Numbered from the stretch's first letter, positions 1 through 12,240 are shown. The stretch: 64,000 nt of DNA from Chrysomallon squamiferum (GCA_012295275.1 CM022677.1:8383514-8447513); one strand, 5' to 3'. Notes: generated from the letters alone by a model not told the origin. Translations and numbers: made by a program.

Positions 1-919
1 TGATCAGAGGAGAATGTATTTTCTTCATAATATAGCCGCACACTGCTCATTTATAAAAGAATATTCTTTCTTCAGTTCATGGTGAAACGATACTGATAAA
101 GATAACATTTATATTTGGATTTTGGTTATTAATGTTGCATGATTACAAGTTAAAATATTTTCTGATATCGGGTATACTGCAAAATTAGTTTCTTTATATG
201 GTGTAAAACACGGAAAACTTACTTCGAATGTAATAATACATAGCGAATACATTCTGCGCTTTACACATTAATAAAATATACATTCAGAATGTTTCAGTCC
301 AACTGAAAGGACGAGTTTTGAACATATTCGTAATTAAAATCAGTTTGTTCATGACTGCTGTCTTTTCAGTAACATGTGCATGTTTACATCAGTAAATAAG
401 ACAAGTTTCATCTAATTACTTGTGACATTTACAAAAACTGACCAAATGATATTAATTACAGCTATCTTACTGACAAAAATAAACCATAGAACTTAGAAGT
501 TAAATGAATTACAAAGAATATTTCACAGAGATTTACTTACAACATATCATTCTTCGTTAATGGCGTATCCCAATGCCGGTCATGTGATACTCGAGTAAAT
601 TGCTTGAAGACGGCTTGAAATGTTAGTGTTACTGAATGTATTATAAAACCTGTAATTTAGTTTCCAAAGAACTCCGAAACATGACGATAACAATATCACT
701 CTTAACCACATGGAATTCTGCAACTGACATTATTTATTTAGTTTAATGACATCAATAAGCTAATAATCCTATAGCTATATTAAACACAATAAAACAACAC
801 ATTATTGAAATAAAAAATTAAGGAAGGGGAAGTAATCAAATTGAACAAACCCAAACTGAGGGTATTGGTTTATTTTTATTCCAATGATGTTATTTTAATT
901 TTTGGTTAAAAAATAATAA

Positions 920-966
<47 letters not shown>

Positions 967-3668
967 CAGAATAAAATAAATAAATAAACAAATAACTGAA
1001 AAAATATTTTGAAAATTAATATATATTTTTTTTTTTCAGAACGGTAATTTTAAATAGGTTAGAAAACAAACCAATTAATCAATATCTGTACATCGTTAAT
1101 AATTCACAAAGGTTTTATTTGTTTGTTTGTTTATTCCAAGGCATTGTACCTTTTGACATGAAATTAAATTAAATGATAAAAAAAAAAAAATGAAAGATAA
1201 ACTGCATTTCATCAAAAGTATAAGTATGTTAGTTCCTGAAGTAGACATGTGATTTTATTTTTGTGTTTTATTGGCAGTAAGATTAACATTGATTACAGTT
1301 TTGTGTTTGTAACACAGGTCAAAGTGATATAGATGATACATGTTAAACTGTTCATCAGCTTATTTTTATTCTTAAATTGTTTATTTCTTTATTTATCTTT
1401 TATTTATTCTGTAAAAAAAAAATTGTATTTTTTTTTTTTATTGCTATATAAGATATTAATTATTATATTCATACTAAGTAACAGCCAAGCTAAAGAATAA
1501 TAAATAGAAACATTTGGCTAGAATTTTAACTCTGGATCACAATAAACCAGCAACCATGTTAATCTTTTGTAATATAATATTACACAGTGTTAATTAAAAG
1601 CCTGTTACCATGCCTACATTTTTTTTACATTATCATCATTTGCTATAATTTATGATTATACTTTTTAGATTAACACTTTCTCAATATGCTTCCAATTTAT
1701 CTAGTGACTTTCTGATGCCCTCCAAACAAAGACTTAGTTCTTTTTAACACCAAACTAATTTTGCCCACTTATAAACCACCCTAGTGCTACTTCTATGAAG
1801 ATGGGGTACAGAAAAAATGCACTGGAAAAAAAGGCTTAACAAAGCACAGTATCATATCAAAGTTTAATATTACAATTACCACATTATTATCACATTTAAA
1901 AATATAATAAAAATACATCACTCAGTCACTTGGTTTTGGTTATTATAAAGTTTCCAGTAGATGTTGTGACCAGCAGTTATGAATTGTTTTTCTAAACTGG
2001 ACTTAAATGATTATGTTATCATGATCAAACACAAAGGGGAATGTATGTGTGTGTGTGTGTGTGTGTGTTTATGTGTGTATGTGTGTGTGTGTGTGTGTGC
2101 ACACATGCAAACACACAAACGCACGCGTGCACACCCATACACTCACACAAATTATATACATTTGTTTTGATTTGACTATTTATTTAACAATTACAGTTTA
2201 TATTATTTCTGACATTAAATCATTATTATTCCAGCACTGATTTTTTTTATGTGCTTTTAAGGTGCAATTATGAATTGATTTTGTAAGAAGGATTTCACCT
2301 ACTACCAATAACTAAATCATTATTTTTCCCAAATCTGCATAGTGCCATTTCTTCCAGGTAAATGGTTTTTTCCAGGCAGCTTTTATTCCAATTCCATTTT
2401 TTTTTTCTATGAAGATTTTGTCATACTCTAATCAGTACAAATCCCTTACTGCTATGAGACAGGTAGAAGAAAAGTGCAATAAAATCAGTTAACAGATATA
2501 AATTATCTACCTGCCAAGGGTTCCAGTTAAAATAAGGATGTGATTGTTATAAATTAAATAGCAGTAGCCAGATTTCCATTTCCCATTATAAGTAACCATA
2601 TTTTTTTCCTTCTGGATGCCTCCTAATAGGTCACGGTTAGCAGAATAACCCAAAACATTTTGTGTCTCCATAGATGGTTCTTCTGCCAGTAGTCATAATT
2701 CACTTTACTTTTTACTCAGAGAAGGCTCTATGGTAAAGTATCTTCGATAAATTGGCAGATGTCAATAGTCAGAATTACAAACCCTTGCACACTGCCCTGT
2801 GAAATAAATATTAAGAACCAAAGATGTTTCTTGAATAAAATTTCTTTGATGTTGTTGTCTTTTTTTTTACCATACAGCAAACAAAAACCGAGAACATGGT
2901 AAAATAGAACTGGACCTGAAATTAACTGTTCCATTTGATCAAATAAATATTCAAAGATATTTGTCATAATATTTTCTTTCCATATAATTTAATTATTATT
3001 ATTATTTTTTGATTTTGTTTTTGTTGTTGTATTATATTCCAAAGTTTTACGATTAATCACTGAACAAATTATAACACTTCTTATCTCTTATTACCTTCCA
3101 ATTCCTAATAAGAAAAAATATATTTATTTCAAACTCATCTCATGTTTTAAATAAAATTAAAATAATATTAAGTAATGAAACATCAGTTTAAAATATTCTG
3201 AAAAATACTATTAAGATTGTTAAAATAGAAGTACAGAGAATATTTAACATAAGTTATATAAATTCTGTTGTTTGTAAAATATACTGGGTTTCAAAAATAA
3301 TATTAATTATAGTAATATTAAATACAGTTTAAAATAGTCACTGAAGATGACACAAAACACACAATATTTTATGTGAACAGTGATTATAAACATCAGCAAT
3401 ATAAATATGCTGACAGCCACAGCAAATGCAGTATCATTTGACAAAAAAACCCACAAAAAAACACAATAAAAAACATACAAAAAACCCCACAAGATCAGTT
3501 AAAAAAAAAGTAATAATAATAATTAAATTGACCAACACATTTAGATATACAGTACTGATTAACAGTAACAATATAAACCTATATATTTAAAGAACTTTGG
3601 ATATAAGGTTCAAAAAGACACCATAAATTTAACAAAAGGTAACAATAAAATGTTACATAATAATAATA

Positions 3669-3711
<43 letters not shown>

Positions 3712-3840
3712 TAAAAACATATATAATAAAATAATAGTGTAAATAATGGTTATATTCTTTAAAATGCATATAAAAATATCTTAATAAGGAAATAATATTG
3801 ACAAACTATTACTGAATATATTTTATAAATGTCATCTGTT
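1..3840. other. AT-rich non-coding stretch with microsatellites
   Basis: No open frame here looks like a conserved protein, and no exon with a recognisable domain was seen. The stretch holds poly-A/T tracts, an AAAT-type run near 918-955, a TG/CA compound repeat at about 2045-2150 and a TAA run at about 3661-3706. The short open frames across 1979-2240 are the TG/CA repeat read as protein. Introns of a distant gene are possible but cannot be shown. Confidence 0.7.
2045..2150. repeat. TG/CA compound microsatellite
   Basis: A run of TG dinucleotides switches to CA-rich sequence near 2100, so the two halves are partly complementary and could form an imperfect hairpin or Z-DNA. The overlapping frames rich in Cys-Val or Thr-His are repeat artefacts. 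Confidence 0.85.
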
Positions 3841-3899
3841 CATTTTCTGACCAATGTCTGTAACACTGAAAAGGGAGCATGCTTGACAGTCATATTTCT

Positions 3900-4200
3900 G
3901 ACCAATGCTTGACAGTGTGACTGTGACAGTAAAGTCCTGACCTGTGGGTGTCATAGTCACCCTTTCTGACCTGAGAGTGTGACTGTGACAGGAAAGTGCT
4001 GACCTGTGGGTGTCATAGTCACCCTTTCTGACCTGAGAGTGTGACTGTGACAGGAAAGTGCTGACCTGTGGGTGTCATAGTCACCCTTTCTGACCTGAGA
4101 GTGTGACTGTGACAGGAAAGTGCTGGAATGTGTGTCATAGTCACCCTTTCTGACCTTCACCTGACAGTGTGACTGTGACAGTAAAGTGATGGAGTGTCAT
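3900..4200. repeat. 62-bp minisatellite
   Basis: The phrase CCTTTCTGACCTGAGAGTG recurs at 3961, 4023 and 4085, which is a 62-bp period. A fourth, shortened copy starts at 4145 and diverged half-copies lie on both sides. Each unit contains GTGTGACTGTGACAG and GTGTCATAGTCAC, which are partly complementary to each other. 62 is not a multiple of three, so the minus-strand frame across it (3957-4160) is incidental. Confidence 0.85.
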
Positions 4201-4754
4201 AGTCATTAGTTGGGCTAATGATGCCAAATACTGTGACTGTGACAGTGAAGGGAACATGCCTCTTATGATCACACTTTCTGATCACTGACAGTACTGTTTA
4301 ACATAAGGAAAAGATGACATACTTGTTAAGTTGGCAGGCCACAAGGAATAGAGAGCCATTAGTGCATACAACAACAGATGTTGTTAATGGCATTAGTTTA
4401 AATAGTTCAGTTTGGCCTGATTTATTCATTAGGACATGACATTTCATTAAAAGAATTACAAGAGTTTTGCCAGGAAAACAAGAATACTATGGCCAGTCAG
4501 CAACTGATCATGTCAAAAGATTTAAGTATATTTAGCAAACATTTTTAAAAAGTAAAAAACAAATTTTAATCAATAATTGAAAAATAAATAAATAAATAAA
4601 CAAAAATTAAATAAATAAATAAATAAATAAATTTAAAAAATATAAATAAACAAATAAATAGACAAATAAAAATGCCTAGACAAGGTTTCTGTCACATACA
4701 CTAATCAAATACATGTCAGAATGAAAACGCATATGTATCAAAGTATTTCCCTAC

Positions 4755-4880
4755 ATGGAATGATATATAGAAGGGGTGAAAAAACAACACAGACATGCCC
4801 TAAAATGTAAGGAATAAATGGAATTTCCTAATGGAATAATAAAAAATATAATAATAAACAGGAATTTTAAAAGAAGAGGA
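4755..4880 (+). repeat. Dispersed repeat, copy A (partner at 6820-6960)
   Basis: This segment and 6820-6960 share the same order of motifs: an AATGATAT start, a GGGATGAAAAA/GGGGTGAAAAA block, CTAAAATGTAA(A/G)GAATAA, GGAATTTTCTAATGGAATAAT and a final (A)TAATAATAAACA block. Similarity is moderate, so the duplication is old or the two are copies of a dispersed repeat family. No coding content was recognised. Confidence 0.6.
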
Positions 4881-5253
4881 TTTTTTTTTAAATTTTTTTT
4901 TGTTTATTATTATTATTTAAGATTATTTTAATTTATTTTATTTTATTTTATTTACTTATTTATATATTTTTCTTATAGTTATTTATATTATTATTATTTT
5001 TTTATTTTTTTTTGTGTGTGTGAAATTGTGTATAAATAAGATTGTATAGAATAATATTCAAAAAAAATAAATAAGATCTGGCTGTTATTGCAAGGAATCT
5101 TAGGTGCACCTTTCTACAAAACAATGTGAGTTTGTATATTTGTTTTTATGTATGCATGTGTGTTGTTAACTGGTGTACTTTGATGACTGTCAGAATATTT
5201 AATTATTTCTTTTAGAAATTAAGAATTTTTTAGAGAAACACAATTAAAAATTA

Positions 5254-6117
5254 CCGTATATACTTGTGTACAAGGTGACCTTATGTATAAGTCGATGTGT
5301 ATTTTAAGACCAAAAATTGCGTCATTTTAGGTATTACTTGTGTATAAGTCGACTGTAGATTCCAGGCACCGTCACTATTTTTAGACCAGTGTGAAATGCC
5401 ATGAAGGCCTACATTGTATGCCTACTGTAACATAACTTGCACGAGCTGTAACTTGCACGTGCAATTCAAAGTAAGATAATTTCGGAACCTTAGCAATATT
5501 TTTTTCTATAGAAACTCTGCTACAAGACACGCCCCCGATCCTATTCCTAGCGTGCTAATTGGCCGAGGCTTCGCGCACTTGGCAACCAACTAGAATAACA
5601 AATATGGTGAGAAGCTGAACTGATTTTTGTTGCAGAACGTTTATAGAAATTTAGTTTGTTTTCGATTTGTCGGTAGTGGATATTAATGACGATTGCAATA
5701 TTATTTCACCAAATTCTTTACAATTACACAAGTGAGTTTTGTTTATGAAATTAGGACCGATATTTAGTGCAATTTGGCAGAGAAGTCTGCATTCCTAGAT
5801 CATTGCAAGACGCCGTATGGCATAACGGTTTTCTCACTTTAAAATGTATTTTTATGTCATTAAACGGAAGAATATCATGTTTTACATTCATATTTGGTTT
5901 TGTTATTTAATTTTTTCAAATTTTTTATATGATAAAATTATATTTTTGAAAAGCTGAAAGACCGCGATTATTTTAGATGCATCCCGTAGCAAAAAATAGT
6001 CAAAATGGCAACTCTTCAACAACAGCTACAAAAGCATTACCTATGTATAAGTCGACCCCCAAAATATTACCTTAATATAGTCTCCCGAAAATTCGACTTA
6101 TACACAAGTATATACGG
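5254..6117. mobile_element. Non-autonomous DNA transposon (MITE-like), copy 1, complete
   Basis: This is an 864-bp element with terminal inverted repeats starting CCGTATATACTTGTGTA, flanked on both sides by TA (5252-5253 and 6118-6119). A TA target duplication is typical of Tc1/mariner/pogo-type elements. The motif TATAAGTCGA is repeated in the subterminal parts. The interior has no transposase frame, so it would depend on a transposase supplied elsewhere. It carries a GC-richer core (about 5520-5600) with ATTGGCCGAGG, which resembles an inverted CCAAT box. A nearly full copy is at 57418-58267 and a truncated one at 17176-17820. Assignment to a named family would need a repeat-library search. 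Confidence 0.85.
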
Positions 6118-6819
6118 TATATATTTTTTCAAATGAATAACACTTTTCAAGATTACAAGAGGGTGTTTTACTGACCTGTAACCTAACAAAACTGACATCT
6201 TGGTTTATGAAGACAAAATATTGCCCTATGAAACAAAAGAGCTGGAAATTTAAAACAGAATGAATAATGAATCCTGTGATTCCAGGACAATCTACAATGA
6301 GACAGAATAGTGGTTATCTAAATACTTTTTTTTTGAAGAGTCACAGAGAATTCTCAGACAATGAGCTTAATCACTGAAAGGAACTTATAAAAAAAAAAAA
6401 GTTATAATAAAAGTATGTTTCAATTAATTTTCAGCACAGAGAAGGTATTCTGAATTCACAGAAACAAAAATTCAACTTTCAGTTCTGGGCAAACAGGATG
6501 GAGCAGTTATTCTGAATTCCCAGGACACCAAGCTAAAGAATAGAAAGTTTCTATGAAATTTACAAGGATATATAAACATGCAAGAATAACCTATGACTGA
6601 CAGAATTGAGAAATACTTTCATTAATCTTCAGCAAAAAGCACAGAGAAGATATTCTGAATTATCAGGACAGTAAGATATAACAGAATAATGTTTCTATGG
6701 AATTTACAAAGTTGTATAAATACACATGAAAAACATACGACCTTCTGGAGTTGAAAAATACTTTCAGTTCTGGCAAACAGCGCAGACAATTTTCAGAAAT
6801 GCACAGTCTATTTCCCCAT

Positions 6820-6960
6820 CCCAGAATGATATTCTGTACATAGATGGGATGAAAAAAACAACAACCCCAAAACATACTCACAAAAAACCCCACCTAAAAT
6901 GTAAAGAATAATTGGAATTTTCTAATGGAATAATAATAATAAACATGAATTAGAAGAATG
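6820..6960 (+). repeat. Dispersed repeat, copy B (partner at 4755-4880)
   Basis: Diverged copy of the segment at 4755-4880. The shared blocks are in the same order and orientation, separated by about 2 kb that contains the first inverted-repeat element. Around 6420-6790 there are further partial repeats built on GGTATTCTGAATT / GATATTCTGAATT and CAGTTCTGG(G)CAAACAG, so this whole stretch looks like nested decayed repeats. Confidence 0.6.
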
Positions 6961-8362
6961 TTTCTGTAAAAGATAAATTCTTTTATATTATTAAGAAATA
7001 ACTGTAGCAATGAAGTCATATGTAACTTGGATTCTGAGCAAACTCAATTCACTGATCAGCAACTTATAAGACTATTTCTATTAAATTTAAAATGAGAAGA
7101 TTCAGAAATATCTAAGAACAACTACAGTGATAGAAAAGAATTTAAATAAATAAATAAAAATACCAGCAACATACAATGAGAAGATTTCTATATAGTCAGA
7201 ATTTGTGTTTGTTGGCAATACTTATTTTTCAATTTTTGTGAGAGTTTTTTTTTCTTTTCTTTTTTGTTGATATTAATTATTTTTCTGGGATAAGTTTGGG
7301 AAGCTAAACTGAAACACCAGATTGTAATTTAAATTTTAATTATATATATATATATAGATGGAAAAACAAAAATTACAAAAATATATATATATATATATAT
7401 ATTCAGATAATATGAAACATACATTCAGACATTACACATAAAACAATCAAATAGAAGATTATGTGATTACTATTATTACTACTACCACTATTACTAATTT
7501 CAGTCTGTAATGTTATTAGCTGAGTTATATTTTTCAATGCATTAAAATGATGCTGGATTGAAAAATACCTGTTGCTCCATGAGCTACTCCCAGTAATGAG
7601 CATCAACCCATTTTGTATGAGAAGCAACCCAAACCCAAATGATAAGACATCAGTGTTTTAAACACATCAGTTATGGCTGCCTGTAATGGTTGAATTAAGC
7701 CTCTTGGTATACAGAGGAGTGGTAATGTTGAGATTTACTAATGTTAAAAACTACAGAAACATTACAGCAGGAATAATAAAGTATGTCTTGAATAATCTAA
7801 TTTAATCTGTTTTCTGGGAACACAACTGAGGTACCATTATTGAAATCCCAGGAAACAGAATTAAAACAGTCGAACAAGAAAATCAGTGAGAAGTAAAGAT
7901 ACCATTTAAAAAAAGTTAAAATTAAAAAAAAGTTAAAAAAGAAATAAGGAAATCCAGTGAAGATACTTTACAAAACTGATATTAGAAAGCCAAAAATAAG
8001 TAATCTACTGGACTGATTGGCCACAGTTCTCACTGAACATATTGATACTTGACTGGAATAGCTCATGGAGTGGGGGGGGGTTTATTTGTCAGTAACACAT
8101 CCTTAAAATATTGCTTCAATCAATTTTTAAAATCTTGATAAGTCTAAATTATACATACATTTCTAATTAAAATTATTGTCATCACTGTATTTATATTAAT
8201 GAATATTTAAAGAAAATATCTGCTGTTCTGTTCTTAGTACAATGTTTACATTCTTATTAAAATATGTTTTCATATTTACTGAAAAACTTGTTAAATAATA
8301 ACATTTATAGCTTTACCATCATTTTGTACAATGTATGTATGGGTTATATTATTACATGTTAT

Positions 8363-8364
<2 letters not shown>

Positions 8365-8413
<49 letters not shown>
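8365..8413. repeat. TG dinucleotide microsatellite
   Basis: Pure TG run of roughly 48 bp immediately upstream of the mariner-type remnant at 8486. Confidence 0.9.
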
Positions 8414-8415
<2 letters not shown>

Positions 8416-8485
8416 CTTTCTTGCAATTCTTTTATCTTTTTAATTAATTTCACATAGGCAATGAACAATGTTATAAGAGTTGAAA

Positions 8486-8602
8486 TTTGCGTCAAATGCT
8501 CCCCAAAAAGTATGTCGCAGTGTTGTCAAAAGGTGTCGTGATTGTATTGAAGTTCAAGGTAAACATTTTGAACATTTGTTTTATAATAAATATACAGATT
8601 AA
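8486..8602 (+). pseudogene. C-terminal remnant of a mariner-like (DDE) transposase
   Basis: A 39-codon frame ends at TAA 8600-8602. It reads SVVKRCRDCIEVQGKHFEHL near its end, which matches the characteristic tail of mariner-type DDE transposases (a V-x3-RC-x-C/A-I-E-x2-G-x-HFEHL pattern). Nothing of the catalytic DDE core is visible upstream: a TG microsatellite starts within about 120 bp. Downstream at 8638-8655 lies TTTTGGGACACCCTGTAT, the kind of inverted-repeat end found on many such elements, so this is the 3' end of a decayed copy. The family call rests on the short tail motif and the end sequence, so the exact lineage is uncertain. Confidence 0.6.
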
Positions 8603-8637
8603 ATTTGTTGTCTTTATTTAAGTTTGCGGTTGGTTAC

Positions 8638-8655
8638 TTTTGGGACACCCTGTAT
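8638..8655 (+). repeat. Putative right terminal inverted repeat of the mariner-like remnant
   Basis: TTTTGGGACACCCTGTAT, reading ATACAGGGTGTCCCAAAA on the other strand, is a widespread terminus of mariner-like elements. It lies 36 bp after the transposase stop. No matching left end was found within the window upstream, which is consistent with 5' truncation. Confidence 0.5.
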
Positions 8656-9019
8656 TTAACCCTTTATCATTTGCGAAATATATATAAAAAAAAATCCTTA
8701 CTATTTTTAAGGTTATTTATCATTTGAAAAATACTATGTAGAATATACCTTTCTATATATATTCAATAATAACCTTTCTACAGTTGGAATTAGGATATTC
8801 AGTCCATAATTAAAAAGCAAATGATGATATGAGTTAAAATGTAATGTGTATACTCACACTGCTTTACCAGGGAGAAATTTCTCGTCGAACCAGCATGTAC
8901 ATTTTATATGTTTTCCCCATAATATATTAAAGCTTATAAAAATAAAATGGACAATTTAAACTGTAAACAATATTATTGACTGCACCAAACTCTTTTCCAG
9001 TTTGATCATTGTAACAAAC

Positions 9020-9470
9020 AGAGGTAGTGTTTTATAAGTTTTTTCTTCTGTTTCTTTTTTTTTTTTTTTTTTTCTCTTTCTTTTTCTGTCTGTCTGTTAC
9101 ATGTTGTTTGTTTGTGTATATGTATGTCAGTATGTGTGTGCATGTTTGTGTGTGTTTTCCATGTTTATCACTGAAATTCAACAGGGCAACTTGATGACAC
9201 TCCCAGCATCTGTTGACATCCATGATGAGATATTCCCCCTGTGTAACATTCCCAGTCCAAGAACACTGGACAGGAGTCACCCACCAGGTGGACAGATGTC
9301 CCATCAGCAGCATCGGCACCCAGACAATCCATGTCACTGAAGGAGCAACCTCACAAGCCACCACCAGTCCTGAGTATGTGCCCCGTCATGAGCGCATTCA
9401 TCCTGCAAGACTTACCAGAAATCAGGTGCATCCATTGTACAGAAATGTCATGTTTACAGAAATCTGAATC
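9020..9470 (-). pseudogene. Unrecognised coding-like segment, inverted copy 1 (degenerate)
   Basis: The minus strand of this segment is homologous at DNA level to the plus strand at 10610-10900. The two share GTGTTCTTGGACTGGGAATGT / GTGTTCTTGACCTGGGAATGT, CCTTCAGTGACA(T/A)GGA, GTTGAATTTCAGTGATAAAC / GTTGAATTCCAGTGATAAAC and the GTGCAT/ATGCACC start. In the frame matching copy 2 it reads SFSDMDC, then several cysteines, but contains stops and a small length difference, so it looks decayed. A longer 110-codon frame (9032-9364) is open in another phase and ends in poly-lysine from a T tract, which argues against it being real. No protein family was recognised. Confidence 0.45.
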
Positions 9471-10199
9471 ACACATGTAAACTCTGACTCTTACTTGTTG
9501 TTAGTAGTATGTGCTCAATACAGATGTGCTGATTATTAGTAAATTATGTTAAATAAATATCAGTCTCTTGAAAGAAATAGTGATTATAGTCCTATAGCTA
9601 ATTTCGGAAAGCCACTATTTACTTTGCCAACTATAATTGAAATGGATTTCTAAAAGGTAATTGAAATATTAAGAATGAATAAAATGAATAAAGTTTGAAA
9701 CTATTTTGTTAACAATCATAGAGATATCTGTCTGTCACTGTATCACTAATTTCTTTCACATTAGATTACTAATAAAACAAATGAAAGAGGAAAAAAATAT
9801 CTGTGATGACCTGGCTGCTCCACAGGAACAGTGATTTCATCCCAGTTTTCTGATCATTCACTGCTCCTGCTCAGACCATCACTGAGTTGGAAAATGTGGT
9901 AAAGGTCAAAATTCAAAAAAAAAAAAAAGAAAAGAAAAGTAAGTAATTTTAAAGATTTTAGAAAAAAGGAAATATATGTAATTATGCAAGTTTAATGTAA
10001 AACAGATGTTAGTAAAAACTAATAAATCTCTGATAATCTGTCTGCCCTACAGGAAAAATGACTTCATTATTCCTATCAAAGGTACAAAATGTTTAACTAA
10101 ATAATAATAAGAAGAAGAAGAACAAGAACAATATTATAATTCTATTAATTCTAATTATTTCTTTTGAACATCAGAAATTTTATATTAATTTATTAAACA

Positions 10200-10560
10200 T
10201 TCATACAGAAAAAAGCCATGCTCATAATACACACACATACACACTCACAAATACTGGCATAGGTATTAGTAACACACACACTGACACTCATTAACAGACA
10301 CACACACACACATACACACTGCTACATACCAGGTCATAAACAGTATCACACATTTTATATAAACACCAAGTGCAGAAATATTAGTCAACACATTCACTGA
10401 TGCACATATTAATATCACCACTGAAAAATATCACTATACACACATACGTTAATATATTCACACACATTAATACACATAAACACTGACACACATTAATACA
10501 AATAAACACTGACACACGCACACACACCCACACACTGACATGCATATTAGTAACCATACA
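10200..10560. repeat. CACACA-rich imperfect repeat
   Basis: Repeated CACTGACACACATTAATACA-like phrases mix CA runs with ATTAATA. It sits directly upstream of the coding-like segment at 10612 and explains the minus-strand Cys/Val-rich open frame at 10381-10650. Confidence 0.65.
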
Positions 10561-10611
10561 CAAATAACAACCAGATTGACATGCTGATATCAGAGTTGTC
10601 TGTAACCATGA

Positions 10612-10832
10612 CGTATCTACAAAGGGTGCATCTATGAGATCAGGGAACACAGCAATCCTGCGTCAAAGTTCCAGGAACAGAAATGCACAGCCACAGGACT
10701 GTATTATGGTGACTTGTGGGGTGGATCCTTCAGTGACAAGGACATCTGCTCACCTGATGGGACCAACCCACCCAGTGTTCTTGACCTGGGAATGTTGGTT
10801 GAAGTATTACATGGAGAATACCTGATCATGTA
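10612..10832 (+). CDS. Unrecognised small ORF, possibly a terminal exon (copy 2)
   Basis: Reading from TACAAAGGGTGC at about 10617, an open frame of just over 70 codons ends at TGA 10830-10832. It includes the stretches KGCIYEIREHSN, KCTATGLYYGDLWGGSFSD and KDICSPDG, and ends GEYLIMYAQR. It has three cysteines and a composition like a folded extracellular module. An in-frame stop lies just upstream near 10608, so if it is coding the 5' end must come from splicing; a weak AG at the start of GGTGCATC is the only nearby acceptor. A second, degenerate copy lies in inverted orientation at 9020-9470. The similarity between the copies continues past the stop codon, so the duplicated unit includes 3' untranslated sequence. 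Function unknown. A different frame starting ATG at 10634 is also open for 63 codons. Confidence 0.35.
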
Positions 10833-10989
10833 TGCTCAAAGATGACTGAGAAAATGTCATTAAATTACACTGTTGAATTCCAGTGATAAACAGCTGGAGT
10901 GATGTGTATGAAATGAATGGGGAGAACAAAAAGAAAAAGGAAAAGTATTAAGAAGAAAAAAAGAAAATAGTTATACCCCACTCTATGTC

Positions 10990-12240
10990 ATTAACTGGTT
11001 CTAGTGTTTTACAACTACAATAACACCAGACATGTGACCAGTGTCTAACAACAATTAAAATATAATCAAACCAGCATAACAACAGGTGACACGTGGCCAA
11101 TGTCTAACAACGATTAAAAAATGTAATTGCTAGTGTTTTACAACAGTCACGTATTAGATGTCTGACAACAAATAAGGGTATCCCAAGTGTTTTACCACTA
11201 CAACAACAGCAGACATGCAGTGTATGTTTGACAACAATGAATATGGGTATCCCTAGTGCTTTACAACTGCAACAACATCAGACATACAGTCAATGTCTGA
11301 CATCAATAAAGATGGGTATCCCTAGTGTTATACCACTACAACATCAGCAGATATGTAGTTTATCTCTGACAACAATAAAGATGGGTATGGCTAGAGTTTT
11401 ACCACTACAACAATAGCACACAAGTAGAGGATGTCTCACGACAATAAATATGGATATCCCTAGGGTTTTACCACTACAAGAACGTGAGATATGTAATGTA
11501 TGTCCAGAAACAATAAATATGGGTATCGCTAGTGTTTCACCACTACAACAACAGCAGACATGTAGTAGAGATCTGAAAAAAGTTAATTTGTGTATCACTA
11601 CTGTTTAACCATATTAACAACCGCAAACATGTAGTGGATGTCTGACAACAATAAATATGGGTATGGTTTGTGTTTTACAACTACAACAACAGCATGCATG
11701 TAGAGGATATCTAAGGATAATAAATTTGGTGTGGCTAGTAGTTCAGCACTATAACAACTTCAGTCATGTAGTAAATGTGTCAGAACAATGTAGTGGATGT
11801 CTGAGAACAATAAATATTGGTAGCAATAGTGTTTTACCACTATCACAACAGCTCTACTGTAGTCACAACAATAAATATGGGTATCACTTGTGTTTTACCA
11901 CTAAGACAGCAGACATGTAGTCGATGTCTGACAACAAAAAATACGGGTATGGTTGGTGGTTTACCATTATATCAACAGATATGTAGAGGATGGCGGACAA
12001 CAATAAATATTGGTATCCCTAGTGCCTTACCACAACAACTACGTCAGACATTTAGTGCAAGAAAAATGGGTATCCATAGTGTGTTACTGCTACAACAACA
12101 GCAGACATGTAGTGGATGTTTCACAACAATATATATCGGCACCCTAGTGTTTTACCACTACAAGAATGTCAGACATGTAGTGTATGTCTGGCAACAATGG
12201 GTATCACAGTGATTGAAATGGGTATCGGAAGGTCTGACAA
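10990..12240. repeat. 69-bp minisatellite array
   Basis: CAATAAATATGGGTATCCCT and close variants recur at 11235, 11304, 11373, 11442 and 11511, which is an exact 69-bp period. Diverged units continue on both sides to about 10990 and 12240. The consensus runs: ACAACAATAAATATGGGTAT, then CCCTAGTGTTTTACCACTAC, then AACAACAGCAGACATGTAG plus a short GATGTCTG link. Because 69 is 23 codons, many frames stay open (11228-12212 plus, 11344-11598 minus), but units differ by indels and no frame is consistently open. I read it as non-coding. Confidence 0.9.

Noticed and set aside
9032-9364. 110-codon minus-strand frame
   Set aside because: Its phase does not match the homologous open frame at 10.6 kb and its end is poly-lysine from a T tract.
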